Of a DNA stretch of 64,000 bases, positions 8,374 to 17,449 are shown piece by piece. Numbering within the stretch: position 1 is the first letter of the stretch; each line of letters begins with the position of its first letter. The stretch is taken from positions 806,001 through 870,000 of the forward strand of contig NZ_CP036186.1 of NCBI RefSeq assembly GCF_015291885.1. Reading direction: 5' to 3'. The stretch comes from Stutzerimonas stutzeri. GTDB taxonomy: Bacteria; Pseudomonadota; Gammaproteobacteria; Pseudomonadales; Pseudomonadaceae. Made by a program: the position numbers and the translations under genes. Under the pieces are notes generated by a model that was given only the letters and a program-made list of their open reading frames with translations, did not search any database and was not told where the DNA came from.

Positions 8374-9825
8374 CTACTTGAGTGTGGCCTCGGCCTGCTC
8401 GATCGCCGCAAATTCCTCTTCCGGCGTGCCGGCCACCAGATGGTGTCGACTGTAGATCGCGAAATAGGCGATGAAGATCCCGTAGATGATCGCGGCGCCG
8501 ATCACCACCCGCGGATCGACCAGGAAACCCGCGATGACCGCTATGCAGGCCAGCACCAGCGCCACGCCCGAGGTGACGATGCCGCCGGGTGTCTTGTACG
8601 GGCGATGTAGGTCTGGCCGGCGCAGGCGCAGGACGATGTGCGAGGCCATCATCAAGACGTAGGAGATGGTCGCGCCGAACACCGCGACGAGGATCAGCAG
8701 GTCGCCCTGGCCGGTCAGCGACAGCAGGAAACCGATCACACCGGGAATCACCAGGGCCAGCACCGGCGCCTTGTTCTTGTTGGTCAGCGATAGCTTGCGC
8801 GGCAGATAGCCGGCCCGCGACAGCGCGAAGATCTGCCGTGAATAGGCGTAGATGATCGAGAAGAAGCTGGCGATCAGCCCGGCCAGGCCGACCAGATTGA
8901 CGAAGCCGCTCATCCAGGTGGACGAACCGTACGCCGTGGTCAGTGCTTCCACCAGCGGGTTGCCGGATGCCACCAGGGTGCTGGAGCCGGCGCCGCCTGG
9001 GCCGACCAGCAAGATCAGGCCGGCAAAGGCGACCAGTATCAGCATGGCGCCGATCAGCCCGCGTGGCATGTCGCGCTGCGGGTTCTTGGTTTCCTCGGCG
9101 GCCAGCGGCACGCCTTCCACAGCGAGGAAGAACCAGATCGCGTAGGGAATCGCCGCCCAGATGCCGACGTAGCCGTAGGGCAGGAAGTTGCTGGCACCGG
9201 CAGCGGTGGTCGGAGCGATATCGAGCAGCTTGTCCACCGAGAAGTGCGGCACCATCGCGACGATGAACACGGCCAGCGCCAGGGCGGCGACGGCGGTGAT
9301 GATGAACATCAGCTTCAGCGCCTCGCCGACGCCGAAGATATGGATGCCGATGAAGACGATGTAGAAGACGACGAGGTAGATCGCCCAGCCGCCGATGCCG
9401 AACAGCGATTCGCAATAGGCGCCGATGAATACGGCGATGGCCGCCGGCGCGATGGCGTATTCGATGAGGATCGCCGTGCCGGTGAGAAAACCGCCCAGCG
9501 GGCCGAACGCGGTGCGGGCAAAACCGTAGCCGCCGCCCGCGGTCGGGACCATCGAGGACAGCTCGGCCAGCGAGAAACACATGCACAGGTACATGGTCGC
9601 CATCAGCAACGTGGCGATGAACAGCCCGCCCCAACCACCCTGGGCGAGGCCGAAGTTCCAGCCGGCATAGTCGCCGGAGATGACGTAGGCGACGCCGAGG
9701 CCGACCAGCAGCACCCAGCCGGCGGCGCCTTTCTTCAGTTCGCGTTCCTGGAAATAGCTACTGCCAACGGTTTCGAAATCGATTGCATGGTGCGGTGGCG
9801 TTGAACGGCTGTGTTCGAGAGCCAT
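8374..9825 (-). CDS. eat: Ethanolamine permease (APC family)
   Basis: Twelve-helix amino acid-polyamine-organocation transporter that imports ethanolamine. 483 residues. It begins with a hydrophilic arm ending ELKKGAAGWVLL, then helices with GDYAGWNFGLAQGGWGG and SMVPTAGGGYGFARTAFGPL, typical of the Eat subfamily. It is the first gene of eat-eutB-eutC. A sigma-54 promoter lies 39-54 bases upstream of its ATG. In P. aeruginosa PAO1 the equivalent genes need RpoN and the activator EatR; no such activator is in this window. Confidence 0.93.
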   Translation of the reverse strand: MALEHSRSTPPHHAIDFETVGSSYFQERELKKGAAGWVLLVGLGVAYVISGDYAGWNFGLAQGGWGGLFIATLLMATMYLCMCFSLAELSSMVPTAGGGYGFARTAFGPLGGFLTGTAILIEYAIAPAAIAVFIGAYCESLFGIGGWAIYLVVFYIVFIGIHIFGVGEALKLMFIITAVAALALAVFIVAMVPHFSVDKLLDIAPTTAAGASNFLPYGYVGIWAAIPYAIWFFLAVEGVPLAAEETKNPQRDMPRGLIGAMLILVAFAGLILLVGPGGAGSSTLVASGNPLVEALTTAYGSSTWMSGFVNLVGLAGLIASFFSIIYAYSRQIFALSRAGYLPRKLSLTNKNKAPVLALVIPGVIGFLLSLTGQGDLLILVAVFGATISYVLMMASHIVLRLRRPDLHRPYKTPGGIVTSGVALVLACIAVIAGFLVDPRVVIGAAIIYGIFIAYFAIYSRHHLVAGTPEEEFAAIEQAEATLK

Positions 9826-9863
9826 GGGGGAATCCTCTTGGATAGGTTGGCAAGTCTCTCCCT

Positions 9864-9879
9864 AGCAAGCGTCATGCCC
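9864..9879 (-). promoter_or_regulatory. Sigma-54 (RpoN) promoter of eat-eutB-eutC
   Basis: On the minus strand the site reads GGGCATG-ACGC-TTGCT, against consensus TGGCACG-N4-TTGC(A/T). The invariant GG (-24) and GC (-12) are present at exact spacing. Transcription would start near 9852, 27 bases before the eat ATG. An inverted repeat CAAAC-N5-GTTTG (9887-9901) lies just upstream and could be a regulator or IHF-region site, but is close for an enhancer. Confidence 0.7.
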
Positions 9880-9992
9880 CACGCTACAAACGGGTTGTTT
9901 GCAGTGATTTGTCAGCCAAGTTCAGCAGGAACGCACCTTTTGCGTGCTCCACAGCACCACGGCGGAGCCCGGCAGGTGTCTTGTTCAAGGCA

Positions 9993-10012
9993 CGGGTGGC
10001 GTGTGCCACCCG
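9993..10012 (-). terminator. Hairpin downstream of exaC
   Basis: Perfect 8-bp stem CGGGTGGC / GCCACCCG with a GTGT loop, starting 10 bases after the exaC stop on the minus strand. No T-tract follows, so it may be a Rho-dependent end or an mRNA-stabilising structure rather than a classical terminator. Confidence 0.5.
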
Positions 10013-10022
10013 CGCCGATCCA

Positions 10023-11543
10023 TCAGAAGAAGCCCAGTGGGTTGATGTCGTAGCTGATCAGCAGGTTCTTGGTCTGCTGGTAGCTGTCGAGAATCATCTT
10101 GTGGGTTTCGCGACCGACGCCGGACTTCTTGTAGCCACCGAACGCGGCATGGGCCGGATAGAGGTGGTAGCAGTTGGTCCACACGCGCCCGGCCTTGATC
10201 GCCCGGCCCATGCGGTAGGCGCGGTTGATGTCGCGGGTCCAGACGCCGGCGCCGAGGCCATATTCGGTGTCGTTGGCGATGGCCAGCGCCTCGGCCTCGT
10301 CCTTGAAGGTGGTGACACCGATCACCGGGCCAAAGATCTCTTCCTGGAACACGCGCATCTCGTTGGTGCCCTTGAGCAGGGTCGGCTGAATGTAATAACC
10401 GGTCGCCAGTGAGCCTTCGAGTTTTTCAGCGGCGCCGCCGGTCAGTACCTCCGCACCTTCGCCCTTGGCGATTTCCAGATAGGACAGGATCTTGTCAAAC
10501 TGCTGCTGGCTGGCCTGGGCGCCGACCATGGTGTCCGTGTCCAGCGGATCGCCGCGTTTGATCTGCGCGACTTTCTTCATCACCGCTTCCATGAACGGCG
10601 CGTAGATCGATTCCTGCACCAGTGCGCGGGACGGACAGGTGCACACCTCGCCCTGGTTGAAGAATCCCAGCACCAGGCCTTCGGCGGCTTTCTCGATGAA
10701 GGTCGGTTCGGCCTGCATGATGTCTTCGAAGTAGATGTTCGGGCTCTTGCCACCCAGCTCCACGGTGCTCGGGATGATGCTTTCCGCGGCGCGCTTCATG
10801 ATGTGCGAGCCCACCGGGGTGGAGCCGGTGAAGGCGATCTTGGCGATGCGCTTGCTGGAGGCCAGGGCTTCGCCGGCTTCACGACCATAGCCTTGCACCA
10901 CGTTGAGCACGCCCGGTGGCAGCAGGTCGCCGATGACCTCCATCAGTACGCTGATACCCAGTGGGGTCTGCTCGGCCGGCTTGAGCACGATGCAGTTGCC
11001 CGCGGCCAGCGCCGGGGCGAGCTTCCAGGCGGCCATCAGGATCGGGAAGTTCCACGGGATGATCTGCCCGACCACGCCCAGCGGCTCGTGGAAATGGTAG
11101 GCCGCGGTGTGTTCGTCGATCTCGGCGCTGGTGCCTTCCTGGGCACGGATGCAACCGGCGAAGTAGCGGAAGTGGTCGGCGGCCAGCGGGATATCCGCGT
11201 TCAGCGTCTCGCGCACCGCCTTGCCGTTGTCCCAGGTTTCGGTGACGGCGAGCATCTCCAGGTTCTGCTCGATACGGTCGGCGATCTGCAACAGGATCAG
11301 CGAGCGCGCCTGCACGCTGGTCTTGCCCCAGGCATCGGCAGCGGCATGGGCGGCGTCCAGCGCCTTCTCGATGTCGGCGGCGTCGGAGCGTGGAAACTCG
11401 GCAATCGGCTGTCCGTTAACCGGAGACAGGTTGGTGAAATACTGCCCGTTGACGGGTTCGACGAACTCGCCATTGATGAAATTGCCGTAGCGGGCCTTGA
11501 GGGTAACGAGGGCACCGTCGGTGCCGGGAGGGGCGTAGATCAT
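10023..11543 (-). CDS. exaC: NAD-dependent acetaldehyde dehydrogenase
   Basis: Oxidises acetaldehyde, the product of EutBC and of ethanol oxidation, to acetate. 506 residues. Motifs: [16 protein letters not shown] (cofactor binding), VELGGKSPN with the general-base glutamate, and [11 protein letters not shown] with catalytic Cys301. Close to ExaC/AcoD-type enzymes rather than betaine aldehyde dehydrogenases. Start ATG 11543 has GGAG upstream; the frame opens at 11597 but repeats MIYA and lacks a better ribosome site. It lies upstream of eat on the same strand, with a separate hairpin and promoter between them. Confidence 0.94.
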   Translation of the reverse strand: MIYAPPGTDGALVTLKARYGNFINGEFVEPVNGQYFTNLSPVNGQPIAEFPRSDAADIEKALDAAHAAADAWGKTSVQARSLILLQIADRIEQNLEMLAVTETWDNGKAVRETLNADIPLAADHFRYFAGCIRAQEGTSAEIDEHTAAYHFHEPLGVVGQIIPWNFPILMAAWKLAPALAAGNCIVLKPAEQTPLGISVLMEVIGDLLPPGVLNVVQGYGREAGEALASSKRIAKIAFTGSTPVGSHIMKRAAESIIPSTVELGGKSPNIYFEDIMQAEPTFIEKAAEGLVLGFFNQGEVCTCPSRALVQESIYAPFMEAVMKKVAQIKRGDPLDTDTMVGAQASQQQFDKILSYLEIAKGEGAEVLTGGAAEKLEGSLATGYYIQPTLLKGTNEMRVFQEEIFGPVIGVTTFKDEAEALAIANDTEYGLGAGVWTRDINRAYRMGRAIKAGRVWTNCYHLYPAHAAFGGYKKSGVGRETHKMILDSYQQTKNLLISYDINPLGFF

Positions 11544-11665
11544 GGGGGGCTCCAGTTTGTTCTTGAATGGAGATTCGCTGCATAAAGCGTAGATCACGAC
11601 TTGAATACTGTCGCGGTGGCCAGGGGTGCTTTTCTTGGCGGCAGAGCGAGCGCTGCCGCGCGGTC

Positions 11666-11689
11666 GGGCCGGGGCAGAAGCCCCGGCCC
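11666..11689 (-). terminator. Strong hairpin after the iron alcohol dehydrogenase gene
   Basis: A perfect 10-bp GC stem (GGGCCGGGGC / GCCCCGGCCC) with an AGAA loop lies 6 bases beyond the stop at 11696. There is no T-run on the minus strand. It probably ends or protects the transcript. Confidence 0.5.
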
Positions 11690-11695
11690 AGGGGC

Positions 11696-12844
11696 TCAGA
11701 GGGCGCTATGGAAGATCGCTTCGATTTCCTCTTGCGTGGCGCGGCGCGGGTTGGTCAGGCCGCAGGCATCGTTCATGGCGTTGGCGGCCAGCGTCGGGAT
11801 GTCATCGGCCTTGGCGCCAAGCTCGGCCAGGCCGCCCGGAATGCCGATTGCCTGCGACAGGGTACGGATTGCCACGAGTGCGGCTTCGGCGCCCTGGGCT
11901 GCATCAAGCTCGCGCGTTTCTACGCCCATCGCCGCAGCAATGTCGCGCAGGCGTTCGGGGCAGACGCTGGCGTTGTAGCTCTCCACGTGAGGCAGCAGTA
12001 CGGCGTTGCAGACGCCGTGCGGCAGATCGTAGAAGCCGCCGAGCTGGTGAGCCATGGCGTGGACGTAGCCCAGCGAGGCGTTGTTGAACGCCATGCCAGC
12101 GAGGAACTGCGCGTAGGCCATGTTTTCGCGGGCGGGCATGTCGCTGCCGTTCTCGACGGCGGTACGCAGATTTATCGAGATCAGCTCGATGGCCTTGAGC
12201 GCGCAGGCGTCGGTGATCGGCGTGGCGGCGGTCGAGACATAGGCCTCAACCGCGTGGGTGAGCGCATCCATCCCGGTGGCTGCGGTCAGTCCCTTGGGCA
12301 TTGCGACCATCAGTGCCGGGTCGTTCACCGACAGCAGCGGTGTGACGTTGCGGTCGACGATGGCCATTTTCACGTGACGGGTTTCGTCGGTGATGATGCA
12401 AAAGCGCGTCATCTCGCTGGCGGTGCCGGCGGTGGTATTGATCGCTACCAGTGGCATTTGTGGTTTGGCCGAGCGGTCCACGCCCTCGTAGTCGGCGATC
12501 TGTCCGCCATTGGTCGCGCACAGGGCGATGCCCTTGGCGCAGTCATGGGGCGAGCCACCGCCGAGGGAGATGATGAAATCGCAAGCGCTGTCGCGTAGCT
12601 GGGCCAGGCCCTTTTCAACGTTGCCGACGGTTGGGTTGGGTTGGGCGCCATCGAATACGACCGATTGGATGTCCTGGGTGGCCAGCAGCGCGGCAACCTT
12701 TTCGGCGACTCCAGCGCGTGCCAGTCCAACGTCGGTGACGATCAGCGCTTTGCGAAAGCCGTAGTTGGCGATAGCGACCATCGCCTCATCGAGGCTACCG
12801 GCGCCCATCATGTTCACTGCGGGGATGAAGAAGGTGCTGCTCAT
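11696..12844 (-). CDS. ercA: Iron-containing alcohol dehydrogenase (ErcA/YiaY type)
   Basis: Type III NAD-dependent alcohol dehydrogenase. 382 residues. Motifs: [16 protein letters not shown] (cofactor), [28 protein letters not shown] with metal ligands Asp and His, and [14 protein letters not shown] with the remaining histidines. Start ATG 12844; the frame is open to 12892, but MSSTFFIPA is the family N-terminus. In P. aeruginosa ErcA is tied to control of ethanol oxidation; here the gene lies 152 bases upstream of exaC, suggesting interconversion of acetaldehyde and alcohol. Assignment to ErcA rather than EutG/YiaY is by resemblance. Confidence 0.85.
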   Translation of the reverse strand: MSSTFFIPAVNMMGAGSLDEAMVAIANYGFRKALIVTDVGLARAGVAEKVAALLATQDIQSVVFDGAQPNPTVGNVEKGLAQLRDSACDFIISLGGGSPHDCAKGIALCATNGGQIADYEGVDRSAKPQMPLVAINTTAGTASEMTRFCIITDETRHVKMAIVDRNVTPLLSVNDPALMVAMPKGLTAATGMDALTHAVEAYVSTAATPITDACALKAIELISINLRTAVENGSDMPARENMAYAQFLAGMAFNNASLGYVHAMAHQLGGFYDLPHGVCNAVLLPHVESYNASVCPERLRDIAAAMGVETRELDAAQGAEAALVAIRTLSQAIGIPGGLAELGAKADDIPTLAANAMNDACGLTNPRRATQEEIEAIFHSAL

Positions 12845-13048
12845 GGAGAATTCCCTTGTGATTGTCTGAAAGTGGTACTTGCAGCATCGCATCTGGACCG
12901 GGGGGCGAAATGATCTGGCTCAAGAAGGTGACCGATCAGTCGCGTTTCGGCCCTGCGTCTGACTAACGGCGCCTGGTCGGCTGGGATGGCCTGCTGTGCT
13001 AACCTGCGCCGCAGTTTTCAGTGGGTCTCACCGGTTTTGAGGGCATCC

Positions 13049-14398
13049 ATGCATATCCATATTCTCGGCATCTGCGGCACCTTCATGGGGTCGCTTGCGG
13101 TGCTGGCCAAGGAGCTCGGGCATCGCGTCACCGGCTCCGACGCCAACGTCTATCCACCGATGAGCACCCAGCTCGAAGCGCAGGGCATCGAGTTGACCCA
13201 GGGCTACGAGCCGAGCCAGCTCGAGCCGTCGCCGGATCTGGTGGTGATCGGCAATGCGCTGTCGCGTGGCAACCCTGCCGTGGAGTACGTGCTGAACAAG
13301 GGTCTGCCCTATGTCTCCGGCCCGCAGTGGCTGGCCGATCACGTGCTGCAGGGGCGCTGGGTCCTAGCCGCGGCTGGCACCCATGGCAAGACCACCACCA
13401 GCAGCATGCTCGCTTGGGTACTGGAGCACGCGGGCATGAGCCCGGGGTTCCTCATCGGAGGGGTGCCGCAGAACTTCGGCATCTCCGCGCGCCTGGGCGG
13501 CACACCGTTCTTCGTAGTCGAGGCCGACGAGTACGACAGTGCCTTCTTCGACAAGCGCAGCAAATTCGTCCATTACCGCCCGCGCACGGCAATCCTGAAC
13601 AATCTCGAATTCGATCACGCGGACATTTTTCCGGATCTCGCGGCTATCGAGCGGCAGTTTCACCATCTTGTGCGTACCGTGCCGAGCGAAGGGATGGTCA
13701 TCCATCCCGAGTCGGAGACCGCGCTCAAGCGCGTGATCGGCATGGGTTGCTGGACGCCAGTGCAGACCACCGGTGACGGCGGCGAGTGGCAGGCCAAGCT
13801 GCTCAGCGCCGACGGTTCGCGTTTTGAGGTGATCTTCGATGGCGCCGTACAAGGCGTGGTGGAATGGGCGCTGACCGGCCAGCACAACGTCAACAACGCG
13901 CTGGCCACGCTGGCGGCGGCACGGCATGTCGGCGTGCTGCCAAAGCAGGGCGCCGAGGCGCTGAGCGAATTCCGTAGCGTCAAGCGACGCATGGAGAAGG
14001 TCGCCGAGGTCAACGGCGTAACCATCTATGACGACTTCGCCCATCACCCCACGGCTATCGCGACCACCCTCGACGGGCTGCGCAAACAGGTTGGCGATAC
14101 GCCGATCATCGCCGTGGTCGAACCGCGCTCGAACTCGATGAAGCTCGGCGCGCACCGCGAGGGTCTGGCCGAGTCGGTGGCGCTGGCCGACCAGGCGATC
14201 TGGTACGCGCCGGCCAACCTTGGCTGGGACCTGGCCGCGACCGTTGCCGGCTCGCCGGTGGAGACTACGGTGTGCGACTCGCTGGAGGCGATCATTGCCA
14301 AGGTCAAAGCCGATGCCGCACCGGGCACCCAGGTGGTGGTGATGAGCAACGGTGGTTTTGGTGGGTTGCACAACAAGCTGGCCGAGGCGTTGAGCTGA
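13049..14398 (+). CDS. mpl: UDP-MurNAc:L-alanyl-gamma-D-Glu-meso-DAP ligase
   Basis: Murein peptide ligase that recycles the cell-wall tripeptide by joining it to UDP-MurNAc using ATP. 449 residues from ATG 13049. N-terminal nucleotide-binding part MHIHILGICGTFMGSLA, ATP loop GTHGKTT at about 110-116, VVEADEYDSAFFDKRSKF, HNVNNALATLAAARHVGV and DDFAHHPTAIATTLDGLR are all Mur-ligase features. The frame is open upstream to 12986, but the MurC-like start at 13049 fits. Divergent from the alcohol dehydrogenase gene. Followed by a 172-base gap full of palindromes before ubiX. Confidence 0.95.
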   Translation: MHIHILGICGTFMGSLAVLAKELGHRVTGSDANVYPPMSTQLEAQGIELTQGYEPSQLEPSPDLVVIGNALSRGNPAVEYVLNKGLPYVSGPQWLADHVLQGRWVLAAAGTHGKTTTSSMLAWVLEHAGMSPGFLIGGVPQNFGISARLGGTPFFVVEADEYDSAFFDKRSKFVHYRPRTAILNNLEFDHADIFPDLAAIERQFHHLVRTVPSEGMVIHPESETALKRVIGMGCWTPVQTTGDGGEWQAKLLSADGSRFEVIFDGAVQGVVEWALTGQHNVNNALATLAAARHVGVLPKQGAEALSEFRSVKRRMEKVAEVNGVTIYDDFAHHPTAIATTLDGLRKQVGDTPIIAVVEPRSNSMKLGAHREGLAESVALADQAIWYAPANLGWDLAATVAGSPVETTVCDSLEAIIAKVKADAAPGTQVVVMSNGGFGGLHNKLAEALS

Positions 14399-14406
14399 CT
14401 GCTCAA

Positions 14407-14434
14407 GGTGGAAAACGCTTCGCGGTTTTCCACC
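14407..14434. repeat. Intergenic palindrome 1 (GTGGAAAA type)
   Basis: Perfect 10-bp stem GGTGGAAAAC / GTTTTCCACC with an 8-base centre GCTTCGCG. Same family as 6917-6942. It begins 9 bases after the mpl stop and could act as a transcript-end hairpin. Confidence 0.65.
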
Positions 14435-14454
14435 CGACGATGACCGTGGGCAGG

Positions 14455-14480
14455 GTGGAAATCGCCGAAGGCATTTCCAC
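14455..14480. repeat. Intergenic palindrome 2 (GTGGAAAT type)
   Basis: 8-bp stem GTGGAAAT / ATTTCCAC continuing into GCC-GAA-GGC with one bulged C. A diverged variant of palindrome 1, lying 20 bases beyond it. Confidence 0.6.
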
Positions 14481-14500
14481 GCGGATCGCATCAGCAAGTA

Positions 14501-14535
14501 GGGTGGGTCGGGCGGCGTTCCGCTTCAGCCCACCC
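14501..14535. repeat. Intergenic palindrome 3 (GGGTGGG...CCCACCC)
   Basis: Outer stem GGGTGGG / CCCACCC with an imperfect GC-rich inner part around CGTT. It is a different sequence class from the two preceding palindromes but lies in tandem with them, directly upstream of ubiX. Confidence 0.55.
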
Positions 14536-14570
14536 GAACACGACCAAGCGGCTACAAAGGGAGCAGATAT

Positions 14571-15200
14571 ATGAGCGGACCGGAACGCATTACCCTGGCC
14601 ATGACTGGCGCATCCGGCGCGCAGTATGGTTTGCGCCTGCTCGACTGCCTGATCCAGGAAGACCGCGAGGTGCATTTCCTGATCTCCAAGGCCGCGCAGC
14701 TGGTAATGGCTACCGAAACCGACGTGGTGCTGCCGGCCAAGCCGCAGGCGATGCAGGCATTCCTCTCGGAATACACCGGTGCCGCCGCCGGGCAGATCCG
14801 CGTGTTCGCCAAGGAGGACTGGATGGCGCCACCGGCCTCCGGCTCCGGTGCACCGACCTCCATGGTGGTGGTGCCTTGCTCCACTGGCACGCTGTCGGCA
14901 ATTGCTACCGGCGCCTGCAACAACCTGATCGAGCGTGCCGCCGACGTCACGCTCAAGGAGCGCCGCCAGCTGATTCTGGTCCCGCGTGAAGCGCCGTATT
15001 CGAGCATCCACCTGGAAAACATGCTCAAACTGTCCAATCTCGGCGTGACCATCCTGCCGGCCTCGCCGGGCTTCTATCACCAGCCGCAGACCATCGACGA
15101 CCTGGTCGATTTCGTCGTTGCGCGCATCCTCAATCTGCTCAACATCCCGCAGGACATGCTGCCGCGCTGGGGTGAGCACCATATCGTCAGCGACGACTGA
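14571..15200 (+). CDS. ubiX: Flavin prenyltransferase UbiX
   Basis: Makes prenylated FMN, the cofactor of the UbiD decarboxylase in ubiquinone synthesis. 209 residues. Motifs: [16 protein letters not shown] (FMN and phosphate binding), [37 protein letters not shown] and [28 protein letters not shown] lies upstream of the ATG at 14571. It is followed at once by a small lipoprotein gene. Confidence 0.97.
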   Translation: MSGPERITLAMTGASGAQYGLRLLDCLIQEDREVHFLISKAAQLVMATETDVVLPAKPQAMQAFLSEYTGAAAGQIRVFAKEDWMAPPASGSGAPTSMVVVPCSTGTLSAIATGACNNLIERAADVTLKERRQLILVPREAPYSSIHLENMLKLSNLGVTILPASPGFYHQPQTIDDLVDFVVARILNLLNIPQDMLPRWGEHHIVSDD

Positions 15201-15201
15201 C

Positions 15202-15492
15202 ATGCTCGGCCGAGCGCTGCTGGTCCTGGCGACGCTGAGCCTGCTCGGCGGCTGTGCCAGCGTGCGCACGTTGGACGCCGCCAAGCCCGGCGCGCCGATC
15301 ATTTATTCCGGCACGCGCCTGGACTGGTACAGCCTCAACGGCGGCTGCTGCCCGCTGGATCGCTTCGGTGCCGTAGCGCCGAAATATGCCGCGCTGGATC
15401 TGCCCGCCAGCGCCCTGCTGGATACGCTGTTGCTGCCCTTCGCCGTGGCGGCGGAGCTGGGCGTCGGCCTCGGCGTGCGCGGCGGTCTTTGA
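15202..15492 (+). CDS. Small lipoprotein, YceK/YidQ (DUF1375) family
   Basis: 96-residue outer-membrane or inner-membrane lipoprotein. The signal [18 protein letters not shown] ends in lipobox LGGC. The mature part has [18 protein letters not shown], a Pro- and Ala-rich middle and the hydrophobic [15 protein letters not shown], which is the YceK/YidQ pattern. Function unknown. ATG 15202 directly follows the ubiX stop, so the two are co-transcribed. The frame is open upstream inside ubiX, but the lipoprotein signal fixes the start. Confidence 0.82.
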   Translation: MLGRALLVLATLSLLGGCASVRTLDAAKPGAPIIYSGTRLDWYSLNGGCCPLDRFGAVAPKYAALDLPASALLDTLLLPFAVAAELGVGLGVRGGL

Positions 15493-15580
15493 GCGGCGCG
15501 CCTTATTACTGATCTGGGTTCAGGCTGGCCTCCCGTGCAGCAGGCATAATTTCCCCGTCTGCGGCACAAGGAGAACAGGT

Positions 15581-17428
15581 GTGAAAGACCGAACTCAGTT
15601 CCACATGAATTACTGGATGATCGCCATTCTGGTGTTTCTCGGCCTGCAGTACCTGCTGTCGATCCAACAGGAGGTGGCGACCATCCCCTACAGCGAGTTC
15701 GAACAGCACCTCAAGGAGGGCCGCGTCGAAGAGCTGGCGATCACCGAGCGACGCATCGAGGGCCTGCTCAAGGAGCCGCTGGCCAGCGGTCAGCGGCGGT
15801 TCATCAGCAATCGCGTCGAACCGCAGTTGGCCGAGCATCTGCAGCAGTACCCGGTGCGCTACACCGGTAAGGTGGAAAGCACGCTGGTGCGTGACCTGCT
15901 GTCGTGGATCGTGCCGGCCATGCTGTTCTTCGGCATCTGGCTGTTCCTGCTCAAGCGCATCGGCAGCGGCCTGGGCGGCGGCGGCATGATGCAGATCGGC
16001 AAGAGCAAGGCGCGGGTCTACGTCGAGACCGACATGAAGGTGAGCTTCGCCGATGTTGCCGGGGTCGACGAGGCCAAGGACGAGCTCAAGGAGATCATCG
16101 AGTTCCTCCGCGACCCGCAGACGTACGGTCGTCTCGGCGGGCGCATGCCGAAAGGCGTGCTGCTGGTCGGGCCCCCGGGCACAGGCAAGACGCTGCTGGC
16201 GCGGGCCGTGGCCGGCGAGGCAAAAGTGCCGTTCTTCTCCATTTCCGGCTCCGAGTTCGTCGAGATGTTCGTCGGCGTCGGTGCCGCGCGGGTGCGTGAT
16301 CTGTTCGAACAGGCGCGGGCCCAGGCGCCAGCGATCATCTTCATCGACGAACTGGATGCCCTCGGCCGCGCCCGCGGCGCCGGACCATTGTCCGGCGGGC
16401 ATGACGAGAAGGAGCAGACGCTCAACCAGCTGCTGGTGGAGATGGACGGCTTCGATACCTCCAGCGGATTGGTCCTGCTGGCGGCCACCAACCGCCCGGA
16501 AATTCTCGACCCGGCCCTGCTCCGCGCCGGCCGTTTCGACCGCCAGGTGCTGGTCGATCGACCGGACAAGGTCGGGCGGGTACAGATTCTCAATGTGCAC
16601 CTGAAGAAATCGCGTCTGGGTATAGATGTCGACCCGCAGGCCATCGCCGCGCTGACGCCGGGCTTCACCGGTGCTGACCTGGCCAACCTGGTCAACGAGG
16701 CGACGCTGCTGGCGACCCGGCGCAATGCCGAAGCGGTGGCCATGGAAGACTTCACCGCAGCCATCGAACGCATCATCGCCGGGCTGGAAAAGCGCAACCG
16801 CCTGCTCAACCCACGCGAGCGGGAGATCGTCGCCTATCACGAGATGGGCCATGCGCTGGTGGCCATGGCGCTGCCAGGCGTCGATCCGGTGCACAAGGTG
16901 TCGATCATCCCGCGCGGCATGGGCGCGCTGGGCTACACCATCCAGCGCCCCATCGAGGATCGCTTCCTGATGACCCGCGACGAGCTGGAAAACAAAATGG
17001 CGGTATTGCTCGGCGGGCGTGCGGCGGAGTGGCTGGTGTATGCGCATCTGTCCACCGGTGCGGCGGACGATCTGGCCAAGGTCACCGATATCGCCCGCGC
17101 CATGGTGACGCGCTACGGCATGTCCAAGCGTCTCGGTCACCTGGCGCTGGAGCGTGAGCCGAACTCGTTCCTTGGCAACGAGGCGATGCTCGGCCTCAAG
17201 CCGCAACACGACTATGCGGAGAGCACGGCAACCGCTATCGATGAGGAAGTGCAGGAGCTGGTGCAGGCGGCCTTCCAGCGCAGCCTGTCGCTACTCCAGG
17301 CGCGGCGGGAGCTGCTCGAGCGCTGCGCCCGGCAATTGCTGCAGCAGGAGACGCTGGATGCCGAGCAGTTGCGTGAGCTCAGCGCTGTTCCGGCCAGTGA
17401 TCCGGCGCAGACATCCCCTCAGGCCTGA
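15581..17428 (+). CDS. FtsH-type membrane AAA+ zinc protease (second-type)
   Basis: ATP-driven protease anchored in the inner membrane. TM1 is about 9-26, a short periplasmic part follows, and TM2 is about 105-128. The AAA module has GPPGTGKT at about 198-205, [11 protein letters not shown] and [18 protein letters not shown]. The zinc site HEMGH is at about 420-424, with a third ligand in the [17 protein letters not shown] region. GTG 15581 is chosen because AAGGAG lies 7 bases upstream; this gives 615 residues. It is not in the usual rrmJ-ftsH-folP setting and has HEMGH instead of the common HEAGH, so it is probably an additional FtsH. Confidence 0.9.
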   Translation: MKDRTQFHMNYWMIAILVFLGLQYLLSIQQEVATIPYSEFEQHLKEGRVEELAITERRIEGLLKEPLASGQRRFISNRVEPQLAEHLQQYPVRYTGKVESTLVRDLLSWIVPAMLFFGIWLFLLKRIGSGLGGGGMMQIGKSKARVYVETDMKVSFADVAGVDEAKDELKEIIEFLRDPQTYGRLGGRMPKGVLLVGPPGTGKTLLARAVAGEAKVPFFSISGSEFVEMFVGVGAARVRDLFEQARAQAPAIIFIDELDALGRARGAGPLSGGHDEKEQTLNQLLVEMDGFDTSSGLVLLAATNRPEILDPALLRAGRFDRQVLVDRPDKVGRVQILNVHLKKSRLGIDVDPQAIAALTPGFTGADLANLVNEATLLATRRNAEAVAMEDFTAAIERIIAGLEKRNRLLNPREREIVAYHEMGHALVAMALPGVDPVHKVSIIPRGMGALGYTIQRPIEDRFLMTRDELENKMAVLLGGRAAEWLVYAHLSTGAADDLAKVTDIARAMVTRYGMSKRLGHLALEREPNSFLGNEAMLGLKPQHDYAESTATAIDEEVQELVQAAFQRSLSLLQARRELLERCARQLLQQETLDAEQLRELSAVPASDPAQTSPQA

Positions 17429-17449
17429 TGCGACTTCAGGGCTGGTGAC

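Noticed and set aside
11573..11590. Possible sigma-54 promoter upstream of exaC (ATCTACGCTTTATGCA on the minus strand)
   Set aside because: The -12 part fits but the invariant GG at -24 is absent.
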